Assembly (NCBI GenBank): GCA_900754475.1
Contig: CAAECY010000170.1
Coordinates: forward strand, 1-13,151
From: an uncultured Sutterella sp.
GTDB lineage: Bacteria; Pseudomonadota; Gammaproteobacteria; Burkholderiales; Burkholderiaceae_F
DNA length: 13,151 bases
Direction: 5' to 3'
Shown in pieces: positions 1 to 7,028 of the stretch; positions within the stretch are counted from its first letter, which is position 1, and the number at the start of each line of letters is the position of its first letter. Both the position numbers and the translations under genes were made by a program. The notes below the pieces were generated by a model that was given only the letters and a program-made list of their open reading frames with translations, searched no databases and was not told the origin of the DNA.

Positions 1-3
1 AAG

Positions 4-82
4 CCCCTAACGGAGCGAAGCTCCGCATGACCGATAACTCACGGCCGCCGAACATCATCCGACGGCGTTATGAGTTTCGGGG
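4..82. repeat. Nested imperfect inverted repeats, possible folded element
   Basis: A perfect hairpin sits at 11-25 (arms CGGAGC and GCTCCG, loop GAA). A second imperfect stem follows, with CCGA (31-34) plus ACTCA (37-41) facing TGAGT (71-75) plus TCGG (77-80), and GC-rich inner pairing. CCCC (4-7) could close the whole against GGGG (79-82), giving a three-way junction. Function unknown. It may be cut by the window edge. Confidence 0.4.
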
Positions 83-142
83 TAAGTTTACGCATCTGTA
101 TTCCTTGGATATATACGAAACTACACTAAATACTAGTAACTA

Positions 143-173
143 AACCTACCTTTTGGCGCCGTAAAGGTAGGTT
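143..173. repeat. Perfect 11-bp inverted repeat
   Basis: Arms AACCTACCTTT (143-153) and AAAGGTAGGTT (163-173) are perfect complements around a 9-nt spacer that contains the palindrome GGCGCC. No U-tract follows on either strand, so an operator or a structural repeat is more likely than a terminator. Confidence 0.6.
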
Positions 174-371
174 AGAATTCGAATTATAGTCTGAAACTCT
201 CGCCTTCAACCAAGGCCAAAGATACGACATAGTACCTAACACAGTGTAAACTAGCGAAAATTAGGGTAAATCCGAGTTAGGGTTTACGTTTATTTCCTCT
301 CAACCACCATAGGTACACATGTAGTAAAAAAAACGTAAATGTCCTACGCCGACACCGTCGTAAACCACCCG

Positions 372-408
372 ACAAAAATAAAACGCCCGGGCTCAAGCCT
401 CGGGCGTT
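372..408 (-). terminator. Rho-independent terminator after the RlmN-like gene
   Basis: Arms AACGCCCG (382-389) and CGGGCGTT (401-408) pair, with extra inner pairing GGCT/GCC. Read on the minus strand, the stem is followed by a T-rich run (TTTTATTTTTG). It lies about 90 bp beyond the stop codon of the minus-strand methyltransferase gene. T-rich sequence on the other side means it may also work in the plus direction. Confidence 0.8.
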
Positions 409-499
409 CTTCTTTTCGCTTCCTTTCCTATGTTTTGCCGGCCGCCTCTCGCGAACGTCACCGTCGTTCCGTTGCTCGAAGAACGGCGCCTTCGCGGCG

Positions 500-1591
500 T
501 CACGCCTTCGAAGGCTTCGAGGCGCCTCGCTCCGTCCCCGCGAGGCGCACGGCCCGCAGTTGCCCGCAGCCGCCCTCGACCGTTCGGGCTGCGCTCTTTC
601 TCAAGGTCGCCACCGTCCCCGAGCGCCTCAAGACCGTGATGAGTTCCTGAGCCCGCGCTTCGGGTACGGGACTGAAGTCCGACCCCGGCACCGCGTTGAG
701 GTCGATGTAATTCACCATGGCGCGCCGCCCTTTCAGAAGCCCCGCCAGGCGCTCGGCTTCCTCGAGACCGTCGTTGACGCCCGAAAGAAGCGTCCACTCG
801 ATCTGCACGGGAAATTTCGCCAGGTCTCCGTAGCGAAGGGCGGAGTCGAGCAGCTCCTCGACCGGAATGCGGGCCGCCCGCGGAAGGAGCTCGCGCCGAA
901 GCGTGTCGTTCGTCGTGTGAAGGCTCAGCGCGAGCGCGGGCTTTACGGGCGAACGTTCGAGCGCCTCGAAGAGCCGCTCGTCGCCCACGGTCGACACGGT
1001 GAGCGCTTTGTGCGCGAACGCAAGACCCTCGGCCGAGCCCAAAAATTCGAGCGCTTCAAGGACGGCCCGAAGGTTGTGCGAGGGTTCGCCCATCCCCATG
1101 AATTTGATTTTGGAGAGGGTCGGCATCCGCCGCAGGCCTTCCCTCACCTGCGCGAGGATTTCGAGGCTTCCGAGTTGACGCACGAGCCCCGAGCGCCCCG
1201 TCATGCAAAAGCGGCACCCGACGGCGCAGCCGACCTGAGTCGAGACGCAGAGTCCCTCGCGCGGCAGCAGAACCGCTTCGACGAAGTCGCCCGCCCGCAT
1301 CGCAAGGAGCAACTTGGCGCTTTCCGCGTCGGAACACTCAACCCGCCCGATCGACTCCAAGACCGACCGCACCTCGGGCAACGCCCGCTCGAGCGCGGCC
1401 GGGTAGCGGCACTTCGCATCGGCCGCCCAGGGGGCTCGCCCCATCCACGCGAGCAGAATCCGCCGCACGTGTTCGGGCTTTGCGCCCGTGCGCGCAAGCG
1501 CCTCCCGCAGGGCGGGCAACGTCGGCGCTTCAAGAGCAAACGTGCCGGAGTCAATCTCGGTCTTGGTCGTGGTCTCGGTCTCGGTCGTCAT
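500..1591 (-). CDS. RlmN/Cfr-family radical SAM RNA methyltransferase
   Basis: This 363-residue protein belongs to the radical-SAM family that methylates C2 (RlmN) or C8 (Cfr) of adenosine in 23S rRNA, and in RlmN's case also some tRNAs. It shows an N-terminal helical domain (about 20-105) and the 4Fe-4S motif CxxxCxxC at C122, C126 and C129. The SAM-site motif GMGEP is at 166-170, and ALSLH lies near 221. The two catalytic cysteines are present: C115, seven residues before the cluster as C118 is in E. coli RlmN, and C342 in GGCGQL, matching C355. The start is the ATG at 1591, overlapping the upstream stop as ATGA, which implies coupled translation. The locus does not resemble the usual ndk-rlmN-rodZ-ispG neighbourhood and the sequence is divergent, so it may be a paralogue of the housekeeping RlmN. 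Family is sure, exact target is not. Confidence 0.85.
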   Translation of the reverse strand: MTTETETTTKTEIDSGTFALEAPTLPALREALARTGAKPEHVRRILLAWMGRAPWAADAKCRYPAALERALPEVRSVLESIGRVECSDAESAKLLLAMRAGDFVEAVLLPREGLCVSTQVGCAVGCRFCMTGRSGLVRQLGSLEILAQVREGLRRMPTLSKIKFMGMGEPSHNLRAVLEALEFLGSAEGLAFAHKALTVSTVGDERLFEALERSPVKPALALSLHTTNDTLRRELLPRAARIPVEELLDSALRYGDLAKFPVQIEWTLLSGVNDGLEEAERLAGLLKGRRAMVNYIDLNAVPGSDFSPVPEARAQELITVLRRSGTVATLRKSAARTVEGGCGQLRAVRLAGTERGASKPSKA

Positions 1592-1962
1592 TTCGTTTGG
1601 CCGTTCGAGCGCTCGTCGGGCGCGGAGGCTTTGTTGCGGTGCGTGAAGAGCCGCACCGTATCCCAGTTCACGACGCAGAACATCGCCGCGATCGCCAGAA
1701 TCACGAAGCCGTACCCCCAGAAAACAAGCGGCGTTTTGTCGGGGATCGTCCCGTAGAAGGCTCCGAAAAAGGCCATGGGGGTCCCCTCCTCGACGGCATT
1801 CGCGGCAAAGCACCCGAGGGCCGCAAAGTAAAGGACAAGCGACAAGCGCAGAAAGATGCGCTGCGGCTTCCAGGCGGGCGGACGCAGGCGCGCGATCATG
1901 AGGACGATAACGGGAATGAGGAAAGGAAGCGCGGTGAGGAGCGTGTTGTAAAGACGTGCCAT
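1588..1962 (-). CDS. Small membrane protein, three predicted TM helices
   Basis: I do not recognise this 124-residue protein. Three hydrophobic segments are visible at about 5-26, 37-57 and 79-99. A basic RLRPPAWKPQR loop lies between the first two, and the hydrophilic tail (about 103-124) is charged. No catalytic or metal motif is evident. The ATG at 1962 is preferred: longer in-frame starts (up to 2070) would overlap the predicted -10 box and add a non-membrane, Arg/Ser/Pro-rich extension. No strong Shine-Dalgarno is visible. Its TGA overlaps the ATG of the RlmN-like gene, so the two are almost certainly co-transcribed and translationally coupled. The membrane protein may simply be the leading gene of that operon rather than a partner of the methyltransferase. 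Confidence 0.7.
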   Translation of the reverse strand: MARLYNTLLTALPFLIPVIVLMIARLRPPAWKPQRIFLRLSLVLYFAALGCFAANAVEEGTPMAFFGAFYGTIPDKTPLVFWGYGFVILAIAAMFCVVNWDTVRLFTHRNKASAPDERSNGQTK

Positions 1963-2068
1963 CGACGTGGGAACGGTATGCGGAAGAAAGAAATGCGGGC
2001 GACGGGCGACCGAGGGGGCGAACGAGCAATCACACGATCCCCGGCACGCCCGTACAGGGGCAAGCGTC

Positions 2069-2097
2069 ACTATAGCGGATCGTACGGGCGGGAAAAA
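2069..2097 (-). promoter_or_regulatory. Candidate sigma70 promoter for the membrane protein-rlmN pair
   Basis: On the minus strand a good -10 element TATAGT occupies 2074-2069, with a weak T-rich -35 region about 17 bp upstream (2097-2092). It would give a leader of about 100 nt before the ATG at 1962. The -10 is convincing, the -35 is not. Confidence 0.45.
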
Positions 2098-2121
2098 ACG
2101 CGGGGGCGCCGAATCCCACCC

Positions 2122-2157
2122 AAGAAAAGCCCCGACCTTCGCGAGGAAGGCCGGGGC
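2122..2157 (-). terminator. Rho-independent terminator after cstA
   Basis: Arms at 2129-2140 (GCCCCGACCTTC) and 2146-2157 (GAAGGCCGGGGC) pair almost fully, with one mismatch that becomes a G-U pair in the minus-strand RNA, around a 5-nt loop. On the minus strand the stem is followed by TTTTCTT. It lies 41 bp past the stop codon of the CstA-family gene. Confidence 0.85.
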
Positions 2158-2197
2158 GGGTTCAGGGTTTATGGCGTTTGAGGCTTGCGGGACGTTC

Positions 2198-3883
2198 TCA
2201 CGCCGCCGCTTCTTCCTTCGTCACGCGAGCGGGTTCGCGAAGCTTCAGGATCGAGTGGTAGACGACGAGCACCGCGAGCACGATGAGGGCAACGGCAAGG
2301 ATCCCCTGGAGGCCGTGCACCATGAAGACGAAGTTACCCGAGGCGAGGGCCTCTGCGATCTTCACGAGCTGCTGGATGAGCGCGGTCATCGTGACGGCGA
2401 GCATCACGGCCATCGGCCCGTAGAGCATCCAGCCCTTGCGACCCGTCGCCTTCAGGAAGACCGCAAGGCCCGTGAGCACCAAAGCGGAGAGGAGCTGATT
2501 GGCGGAGCCGAAAAGCGGCCACACGGACATGTAGCCCGCCATGCAAAGGGCGTAACCGAGAAGGAGCGTGAGGGTCGTCGCGAAAACGGTGTTCGTGAAG
2601 AGCTTCCGCACGGGCGTCATCGCTTCGCCTTCCGCCGGCATGAAGAGTTCCTGAAGCGACATGCGGCCGATGCGGGCGACGGCGTCGACCGACGTCAGCG
2701 CCAGGGCCGACACGCACATCGTCAGAATGCAGGCGGCGATATCCTGCGGCACGCCGAAAATGTTGGTCAAAAAGCCCGCCACCGACGTAGAGAAGATCTG
2801 GAAGGGCGTGCCCGCGGGAAGCGCGCCGTCCGTCGCGGCCGCGCAGACGACGATGAGCGACACGACGCCGAGCACGACTTCAACGGACATGGAGCCGTAA
2901 CCGACCAAACGCATGTCGGCTTCGTTCGAGACCATCTTCGAGGACGTCCCCGAGCTCACGAGCGAATGGAAGCCCGAGACCGCACCGCAGGCGATCGTGA
3001 CGAAAAGGATCGGGAACATGTCAAGGCCGTTCACTTCGAAGCTCGTGAAGGCGGGCATGCGGATTTCGGGGTTCTCAATGAAGACACCCGCCACGGCGCA
3101 AAGGATCATCCCGATCAGAAGGAACATCGAGAGGTAGTCGCGCGGGGTTTTCAAGGCCCACATCGGCACGACCGACGCCGCGAAGAGGTACGCGAAGACG
3201 ACGTAGCGCCAGGTTTCGGCGTCCGCAAAGACGGGGAAGGCGATGCCCGCCGCAACCATCGCGACCATGAGGACGACGCCCGTCACGAACTGCACGCCCG
3301 CCGTGGGCTTCGCGTACTTCAAGAAGAAGCCGAAAAAGACGGCAACGACCATGTAAAGGAGCGAAATCGACGCGGCGGCCGCGTTCGGGACGATTTCCGC
3401 GCCGTCCTTCGCAAAGCCGTTGAAGGTGCCCGCCACCATGTCGCAGAAGGCGGCGATCACAAGGAGCGTGAAGAGCCAGCAGAAAAGGAGAAAGAGCTGC
3501 CGACCCGTACGACCGACGTAGTCTTCGATGATGGTGCCGATCGAGCGGCCGTTGTTCTTCACCGACGCATAAAGAGCCGTGAAGTCCTGCACGGCGCCGA
3601 AGAAGATCCCGCCCACAAGCATCCAGAGGAGCGCCGGGAGCCAACCGAACATCGCCGCGATGATCGGCCCCGTCACGGGGCCCGCCCCGGTAATCGACGT
3701 GAACTGGTGCGCGAACACCGTCCAACGCGACGCGGGCGCGAAGTCGCGTCCGTCGTTGAGACGCACGGCGGGCGTGGGTTTCTTGGGGTCAATCCCCCAT
3801 GTTTTTTCAAGCCAGCGTGCGTATCCGAAATACCCGACGGCCAAAGCCGCGAGCGTGATGACAATCATGGTGAGCCCGGTCAT
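2198..3883 (-). CDS. cstA: CstA-family inner-membrane transporter (peptide/pyruvate type)
   Basis: This 561-residue polytopic protein belongs to the carbon-starvation CstA/BtsT family. Known members import peptides or pyruvate across the inner membrane. The family signature is visible at about 48-101 (FAPASRW, HQFTSITGAGPVTGP, GGIFFGAVQDF), as is the C-terminal WPLFGSANQLL block, with hydrophobic helices throughout. It is shorter than E. coli CstA and BtsT (about 700 residues), as many family members are. The start at 3883 is set by a clear AGGAGG 8 nt upstream and by the hydrophobic N-terminus beginning there. A longer frame to 4036 would add a non-conserved tail. It is a single gene with its own terminator, divergent from the MFS gene. 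No BtsS/BtsR-type two-component pair is adjacent. The substrate cannot be fixed from sequence. Confidence 0.92.
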   Translation of the reverse strand: MTGLTMIVITLAALAVGYFGYARWLEKTWGIDPKKPTPAVRLNDGRDFAPASRWTVFAHQFTSITGAGPVTGPIIAAMFGWLPALLWMLVGGIFFGAVQDFTALYASVKNNGRSIGTIIEDYVGRTGRQLFLLFCWLFTLLVIAAFCDMVAGTFNGFAKDGAEIVPNAAAASISLLYMVVAVFFGFFLKYAKPTAGVQFVTGVVLMVAMVAAGIAFPVFADAETWRYVVFAYLFAASVVPMWALKTPRDYLSMFLLIGMILCAVAGVFIENPEIRMPAFTSFEVNGLDMFPILFVTIACGAVSGFHSLVSSGTSSKMVSNEADMRLVGYGSMSVEVVLGVVSLIVVCAAATDGALPAGTPFQIFSTSVAGFLTNIFGVPQDIAACILTMCVSALALTSVDAVARIGRMSLQELFMPAEGEAMTPVRKLFTNTVFATTLTLLLGYALCMAGYMSVWPLFGSANQLLSALVLTGLAVFLKATGRKGWMLYGPMAVMLAVTMTALIQQLVKIAEALASGNFVFMVHGLQGILAVALIVLAVLVVYHSILKLREPARVTKEEAAA

Positions 3884-3969
3884 ACCGAAGGCCTCCTCAC
3901 AGTCGAAAGTGAAACGAGGAAAAAGAGGGAAAAAACCATTTGACGACGCCTCGACGGGCGCGTACGTTC

Positions 3970-4094
3970 TTTGCATTATTCCCTCTTTTGCAAGTCCGAC
4001 GCATCGGGCGAATACCTTACATACCACTGAAATCATTAGGTTTTTTCCATTTTCATTCGTTTTTCATTTCTGCAAAATCGTCGGTTTTGCAAAA
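3970..4094. repeat. Recurring TTTTGCAA/TTGCAAAA sites in the divergent intergenic region
   Basis: TTTGCA lies at 3970-3975, TTTTGCAA at 3986-3993, TGCAAAA at 4071-4077 and the 10-bp palindrome TTTTGCAAAA at 4085-4094. GCAAAA (4072-4077) and TTTTGC (4085-4090) also form an inverted repeat. All lie in the region between cstA and the MFS gene and could be operator copies for an unidentified regulator. Confidence 0.35.
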
Positions 4095-4201
4095 CGCACA
4101 CGGCGAATGTCTCAGGCGAGGACGAGCGAGCGCAAAGGCCCTCGGGAAAAGTGCCGAGACGCGCACCGGGAGCACTCGGACGACATTCGCGCCACCTCAT
4201 T

Positions 4202-4245
4202 CGTCACGGGACCGTCACGCGTTTGTCACGGGGCGCTCGTATGCT
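4202..4245 (+). promoter_or_regulatory. Pho-box-like triple repeat with -10 element (predicted PhoB-activated promoter)
   Basis: CGTCACG, CGTCACG and TGTCACG start at 4202, 4213 and 4224, so the period is exactly 11 bp: 7-bp units with 4-bp spacers. This is the architecture of PhoB boxes (consensus unit near CTGTCAT/TGTCAC). A -10-like TATGCT lies at 4240-4245, nine bases after the last unit, where a PhoB-dependent promoter places it, and no good -35 is present. The start site would be near 4252, giving a leader of about 48 nt before the MFS start codon. Confidence 0.6.
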
Positions 4246-4299
4246 TTTCGGATTTCCCTCGAATTTCCCGCGAGCGATTCGGCTCCGGCCCTCACCCTC

Positions 4300-5721
4300 A
4301 TGTCCCCATCGCAGAAACTCCGAAACCCCGCCGACATCCGCACGCTCTTTTGGCTCTGCTGGCTTGTCTACGGAACGTCCTACCTCGGTCGGCTCAACTT
4401 TTCCTCCGCCATGGTTCCGCTTCTCGATTCGGGAGCGCTCACGAACGCGGCCGCGGGTTGGATTCAGACCGCCTACTTCGCGGCCTACGGGATCGGGAGT
4501 TTGGTGAACGGTCTTGCGGGCGACCGTGCGCATCCGCGCACGATGATCCTGACGGGGCTCGCGGGCTCCGCTGCGGTGAACGCCCTCTTCGCGATCCTCA
4601 CGACGGCGCCCGGCGCGGGGGCGGCGTCCGGGCTCGGCACTTCGGCAGGAGCCCTCCTTCCGATCCTTCTTTGGGGCGCGAACGGCTGGTTGCAGTCGAT
4701 GATCTGGGCGCCGATCGTTCGGATTTTTGCGGTCATGCTCACGCCGCGCGACAAGCTCGACAGCTGCATCAACATGGTGTCTTCGCAGGTGACGGGAACG
4801 CTTGCGAGCTACGTCTTCGGGGCGATGCTCCTTGCGGTCTTTCCCGTCGAGAGTCTCTTTTGGATGCCCGCCCTCTTGCTCGCCGGGGTCGCCACCGCCT
4901 GGGTCGCGGTCTTCCCGAGGCTCACGGCCCGAACGGGGGCGTTTGAAAGAAGTGAGGAAACGAAGAGCGCGGACGCGTCCGGCACCGAAATGAGGAAAAG
5001 CGAAAGCACGATGAAGGGCACGAACAAGAGCACGGCGGCCTTTCGTCTCACGGCGGGCTTCGGCTTTCTCGCCTTTCCGGCCCTTCTTCACGGGACGCTC
5101 AAAGACGGGCTCGTCGCCTGGATTCCCGCCTTTCTGGCGGACCGCTTCGCGCTTTCGGCTTCGAGCGTTTTGATGCTCACGACGGCCGTGCCGATCGTGA
5201 ATCTTTCGGGCGCCTACATCGCTCGCGCCCTTTACCGCCGTACGGGCGAGCGGGTCGAGCGGTCGGCGGCGATTCTCTTTCTCGCGGGCTCCGCGGGGTT
5301 GGCCGTGACGACCGCTGCGGGAAGCGACGCCGCCCTGCTCTCCGGCATGCTGCCGACGCTCCTTTTGCAGTGCGCCTCGATCGCGGGTCTTGCCGCAGCG
5401 ACGGCCGCGATGATGGCGGTGAATTCTCTCCTCACGGCCATCTACCCCCTGAAGTTCGAGCGCTCGGGGCGTGTGTCCACCGTCTCGGGGTTTTTGAACG
5501 CACTCGGCTACGCGGGTGCGGCGCTTTCGATGTGCGCGACGGGATCGGCGCTCGACGCCGTCGGCTGGACGGGCATTCTCGCCCTTTGGACGGCGCTCAC
5601 GCTCTTGACGGGCCTGGCGGCCTTCGCGGGGTCGCCGAAGGTTGTCAGTCGCCGCGAAGCTTCTCCCGACGATCGGCCGCAACGCCCGACGCGCCCCAGA
5701 GAAGAATCACCGCGCCCGTAA
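4300..5721 (+). CDS. MFS transporter, organophosphate-antiporter (GlpT/UhpC)-like
   Basis: This 473-residue inner-membrane carrier has the twelve-helix MFS layout. It has an N-terminal helix with LVYGTSYLGRLNFSSAM (23-38), the loop 2-3 motif GLAGDRAHPR (71-80), a hydrophilic central loop at about 207-245, and a second half ending in FLNALGYAGAALS. The YLGRLNFS segment and the late GFLNALGYAGA segment recall the OPA group, which exchanges phosphorylated sugars or glycerol-3-phosphate for phosphate. This fits the Pho-box-like promoter upstream, but the substrate is inferred. The ATG at 4300 is the first start in front of conserved sequence, and no clear Shine-Dalgarno is present. The last 30 residues are polar, Pro/Arg-rich and unlike MFS tails. 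They are encoded over the antisense 3' end of the next gene. Confidence 0.8.
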   Translation: MSPSQKLRNPADIRTLFWLCWLVYGTSYLGRLNFSSAMVPLLDSGALTNAAAGWIQTAYFAAYGIGSLVNGLAGDRAHPRTMILTGLAGSAAVNALFAILTTAPGAGAASGLGTSAGALLPILLWGANGWLQSMIWAPIVRIFAVMLTPRDKLDSCINMVSSQVTGTLASYVFGAMLLAVFPVESLFWMPALLLAGVATAWVAVFPRLTARTGAFERSEETKSADASGTEMRKSESTMKGTNKSTAAFRLTAGFGFLAFPALLHGTLKDGLVAWIPAFLADRFALSASSVLMLTTAVPIVNLSGAYIARALYRRTGERVERSAAILFLAGSAGLAVTTAAGSDAALLSGMLPTLLLQCASIAGLAAATAAMMAVNSLLTAIYPLKFERSGRVSTVSGFLNALGYAGAALSMCATGSALDAVGWTGILALWTALTLLTGLAAFAGSPKVVSRREASPDDRPQRPTRPREESPRP

Positions 5722-6904
5722 AGAGGAACGAAAGCGCAAAACCCGCACTTCGTTCAAAGAGCGCCCCGAAAATCCACGGGCCCGCCCCTGCCGCAACGTA
5801 GCCCGCCCCTTGCGCGAGGCCCGACATCGCGAGCATTTGACCGAGGTTCGAAGCCTTTTTGGCCATGAGCAAAAAGGCGACCGAGAGCATCGAACCCTGC
5901 GCCGCCCCGGCGGCGACACTCCCTGCCGCAAGCCACAGCACGTTCGTTTCTCCCCAATACCAGGCGCAAAGGCCGAAGAGGTAGAAAGCCGCCAGGATCA
6001 CCGCCGCTCGCGCGTCGTTGCCGCACGCTTTCATAAAGCGCGCCGTCCCGATCGAGGCGGGAAGGCCCGAGACGAGGTAGACGAAAATCCAAAAGCCGCC
6101 CGCTTCCGCCCCCATCCCGATCGAGCGCCAGAAGGCGGGCATCCAGGCGCAGACCGTGTAGATCAAAAGCGACTGCAAGCCCATCACCGCCGTGAGGCTC
6201 CAGGCAAGGGGGTCTCGAAGGAGCGTGCCGAAGCCCCCGAAGTTGCCGCCCTGCGACCGACCCCGATTCTCGGCGCCGACCCCCTCCTCGCTCGCGGGAA
6301 AGCGCGCAAAGAGAAGCCACAGGAGGAGCCCCGCGACGGCCGCGGCCGCCCAGGCGAGCATCGTCGCTTCGTAGCCCCCGAAGGCCCGTGCGACGGGCAC
6401 GGCCGTAAGGCCCCCGATCGATCCCGATAGACCGATCACGCCCGTGTAGATCCCCATCATGAGACCGAGCCGTTCGGCAAACCAGGTTTTGACGACGACG
6501 GGCATGACGACGTTCAAAAGGCCGATGCCGGCCCCCACGAAGAGCGTCCCCGTCCAAAGGGCTTCGGAGAGAGCAATACCCCTCAGGGCCGACCCTGCCG
6601 CCAAAAGAAGAACGGCCAAGGCCGCCGCCCCCTTGAGCCCGAACCGTCGCCCGATGCCGGGCGCGGGAAAGGAAACGAGCCCGAAGACCGCAATCGGAAG
6701 GGCCGCAAGTAGCCCGTATTCGGCGTAGCCGATCGCGAGCCGCGCGACGATCTCCTCCGACAAAGGCCCCACCGAGGTGACCGGTCCGCGCATGAGGAGC
6801 GTCACCGCGAGAAGGGTCGCGGCGAGGAGCGCGAAACCGGCGGGACTGTCGGAGCGGTTGGAAGGGTCAAGAGGGGTGAAGGAATCGCGGCGGTCGGTCG
6901 ACAT
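5645..6904 (-). CDS. MFS transporter, CynX/NimT-like
   Basis: This 419-residue polytopic carrier has RGPVTSVGPL at 39-48 in the first helix, a hallmark of the cyanate/nitroimidazole (CynX/NimT) branch of the MFS, and a motif-A-like GRRFGLKG after helix 2. Two sets of six hydrophobic segments surround a hydrophilic Gly/Arg-rich middle. Transported compounds in this family are poorly known, and no cyanase or other substrate enzyme is adjacent. The ATG at 6904 is chosen because an upstream in-frame ATG at 7018 would add a low-complexity extension unlike an MFS N-terminus. No clear Shine-Dalgarno precedes either. It converges on the preceding MFS gene and overlaps it by 77 bp, so neither has a separate downstream terminator. 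Confidence 0.85.
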   Translation of the reverse strand: MSTDRRDSFTPLDPSNRSDSPAGFALLAATLLAVTLLMRGPVTSVGPLSEEIVARLAIGYAEYGLLAALPIAVFGLVSFPAPGIGRRFGLKGAAALAVLLLAAGSALRGIALSEALWTGTLFVGAGIGLLNVVMPVVVKTWFAERLGLMMGIYTGVIGLSGSIGGLTAVPVARAFGGYEATMLAWAAAAVAGLLLWLLFARFPASEEGVGAENRGRSQGGNFGGFGTLLRDPLAWSLTAVMGLQSLLIYTVCAWMPAFWRSIGMGAEAGGFWIFVYLVSGLPASIGTARFMKACGNDARAAVILAAFYLFGLCAWYWGETNVLWLAAGSVAAGAAQGSMLSVAFLLMAKKASNLGQMLAMSGLAQGAGYVAAGAGPWIFGALFERSAGFALSFLFTGAVILLWGASGVAADRREKLRGD

Positions 6905-6937
6905 GGGAAAAGCGGGAACGAGGACGGCGGGGTCGTG

Positions 6938-6992
6938 GTCTTTGGGGTTTTCGAAGCTTTCACGGGCTTCGAGGCCTTTGAGGTTTTCGACA
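6938..6992. repeat. Degenerate short tandem repeat upstream of the CynX-like gene
   Basis: The words TTCGAAGCTTT, CTTCGAGGCCTTTGA and GGTTTTCGA repeat imperfectly here, as a purine/pyrimidine-biased low-complexity stretch. It lies in the presumed leader of the minus-strand MFS gene. It could be read as a repetitive peptide on either strand, but no gene is supported. Confidence 0.35.
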
Positions 6993-6996
6993 TTGT

Positions 6997-7028
6997 CGCA
7001 CCGAGCGCATGCGTTCACATTCGGTGCG
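6997..7028. repeat. 8-bp inverted repeat CGCACCGA/TCGGTGCG
   Basis: Perfect arms at 6997-7004 and 7021-7028 flank a 16-bp spacer holding the palindrome CGCATGCG (7007-7014). It lies 93-124 bp upstream of the CynX-like start on the minus strand. No U-tract follows, so a regulator-binding site or leader hairpin is likelier than a terminator. Confidence 0.4.

Larger units (their letters stand above)
1..380. other. AT-rich gene-free region at window edge
   Basis: No credible reading frame crosses this stretch, and stop codons are frequent in all frames. Base composition is clearly richer in A/T than the rest of the window, especially at 90-340. It holds several inverted repeats (annotated separately) and short recurring words: TTAGGGT occurs at 261-267 and 277-283, and TTTACG recurs. 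It could be an ordinary long intergenic region, the remnant of a mobile or foreign segment, or part of an unrecognised RNA or regulatory locus whose gene lies left of the window. I see no transposase, integrase or tRNA. Confidence 0.5.

Noticed and set aside
4..72. Integron attC-like recombination site (CTAAC ... GTTATG)
   Set aside because: The outer boxes do not match RYYYAAC and GTTRRRY and are not complementary to each other, and no integrase or cassette is present.
1592..2029. N-terminal extension of the RlmN-like protein to 509 residues
   Set aside because: The extension is read out of frame across the membrane-protein gene, is not RlmN-like, and the ATG at 1591 gives the usual family length with an ATGA coupling.
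1967..3943. Very long plus-strand open frame (658 residues) opposite cstA
   Set aside because: The product is extremely rich in His, Arg, Glu and Asp with no domain, as expected for the antisense of a GC-rich hydrophobic membrane-protein gene.
3884..4036. N-terminal extension of the CstA-family protein
   Set aside because: A strong AGGAGG is placed 8 nt before the ATG at 3883, and the added residues would not resemble the family's N-terminus.
4204..5682. Long minus-strand frame (492 residues) opposite the MFS gene
   Set aside because: Arg/Glu/Gly-rich composition and no motif; it is the shadow of the clearly recognisable carrier on the plus strand.
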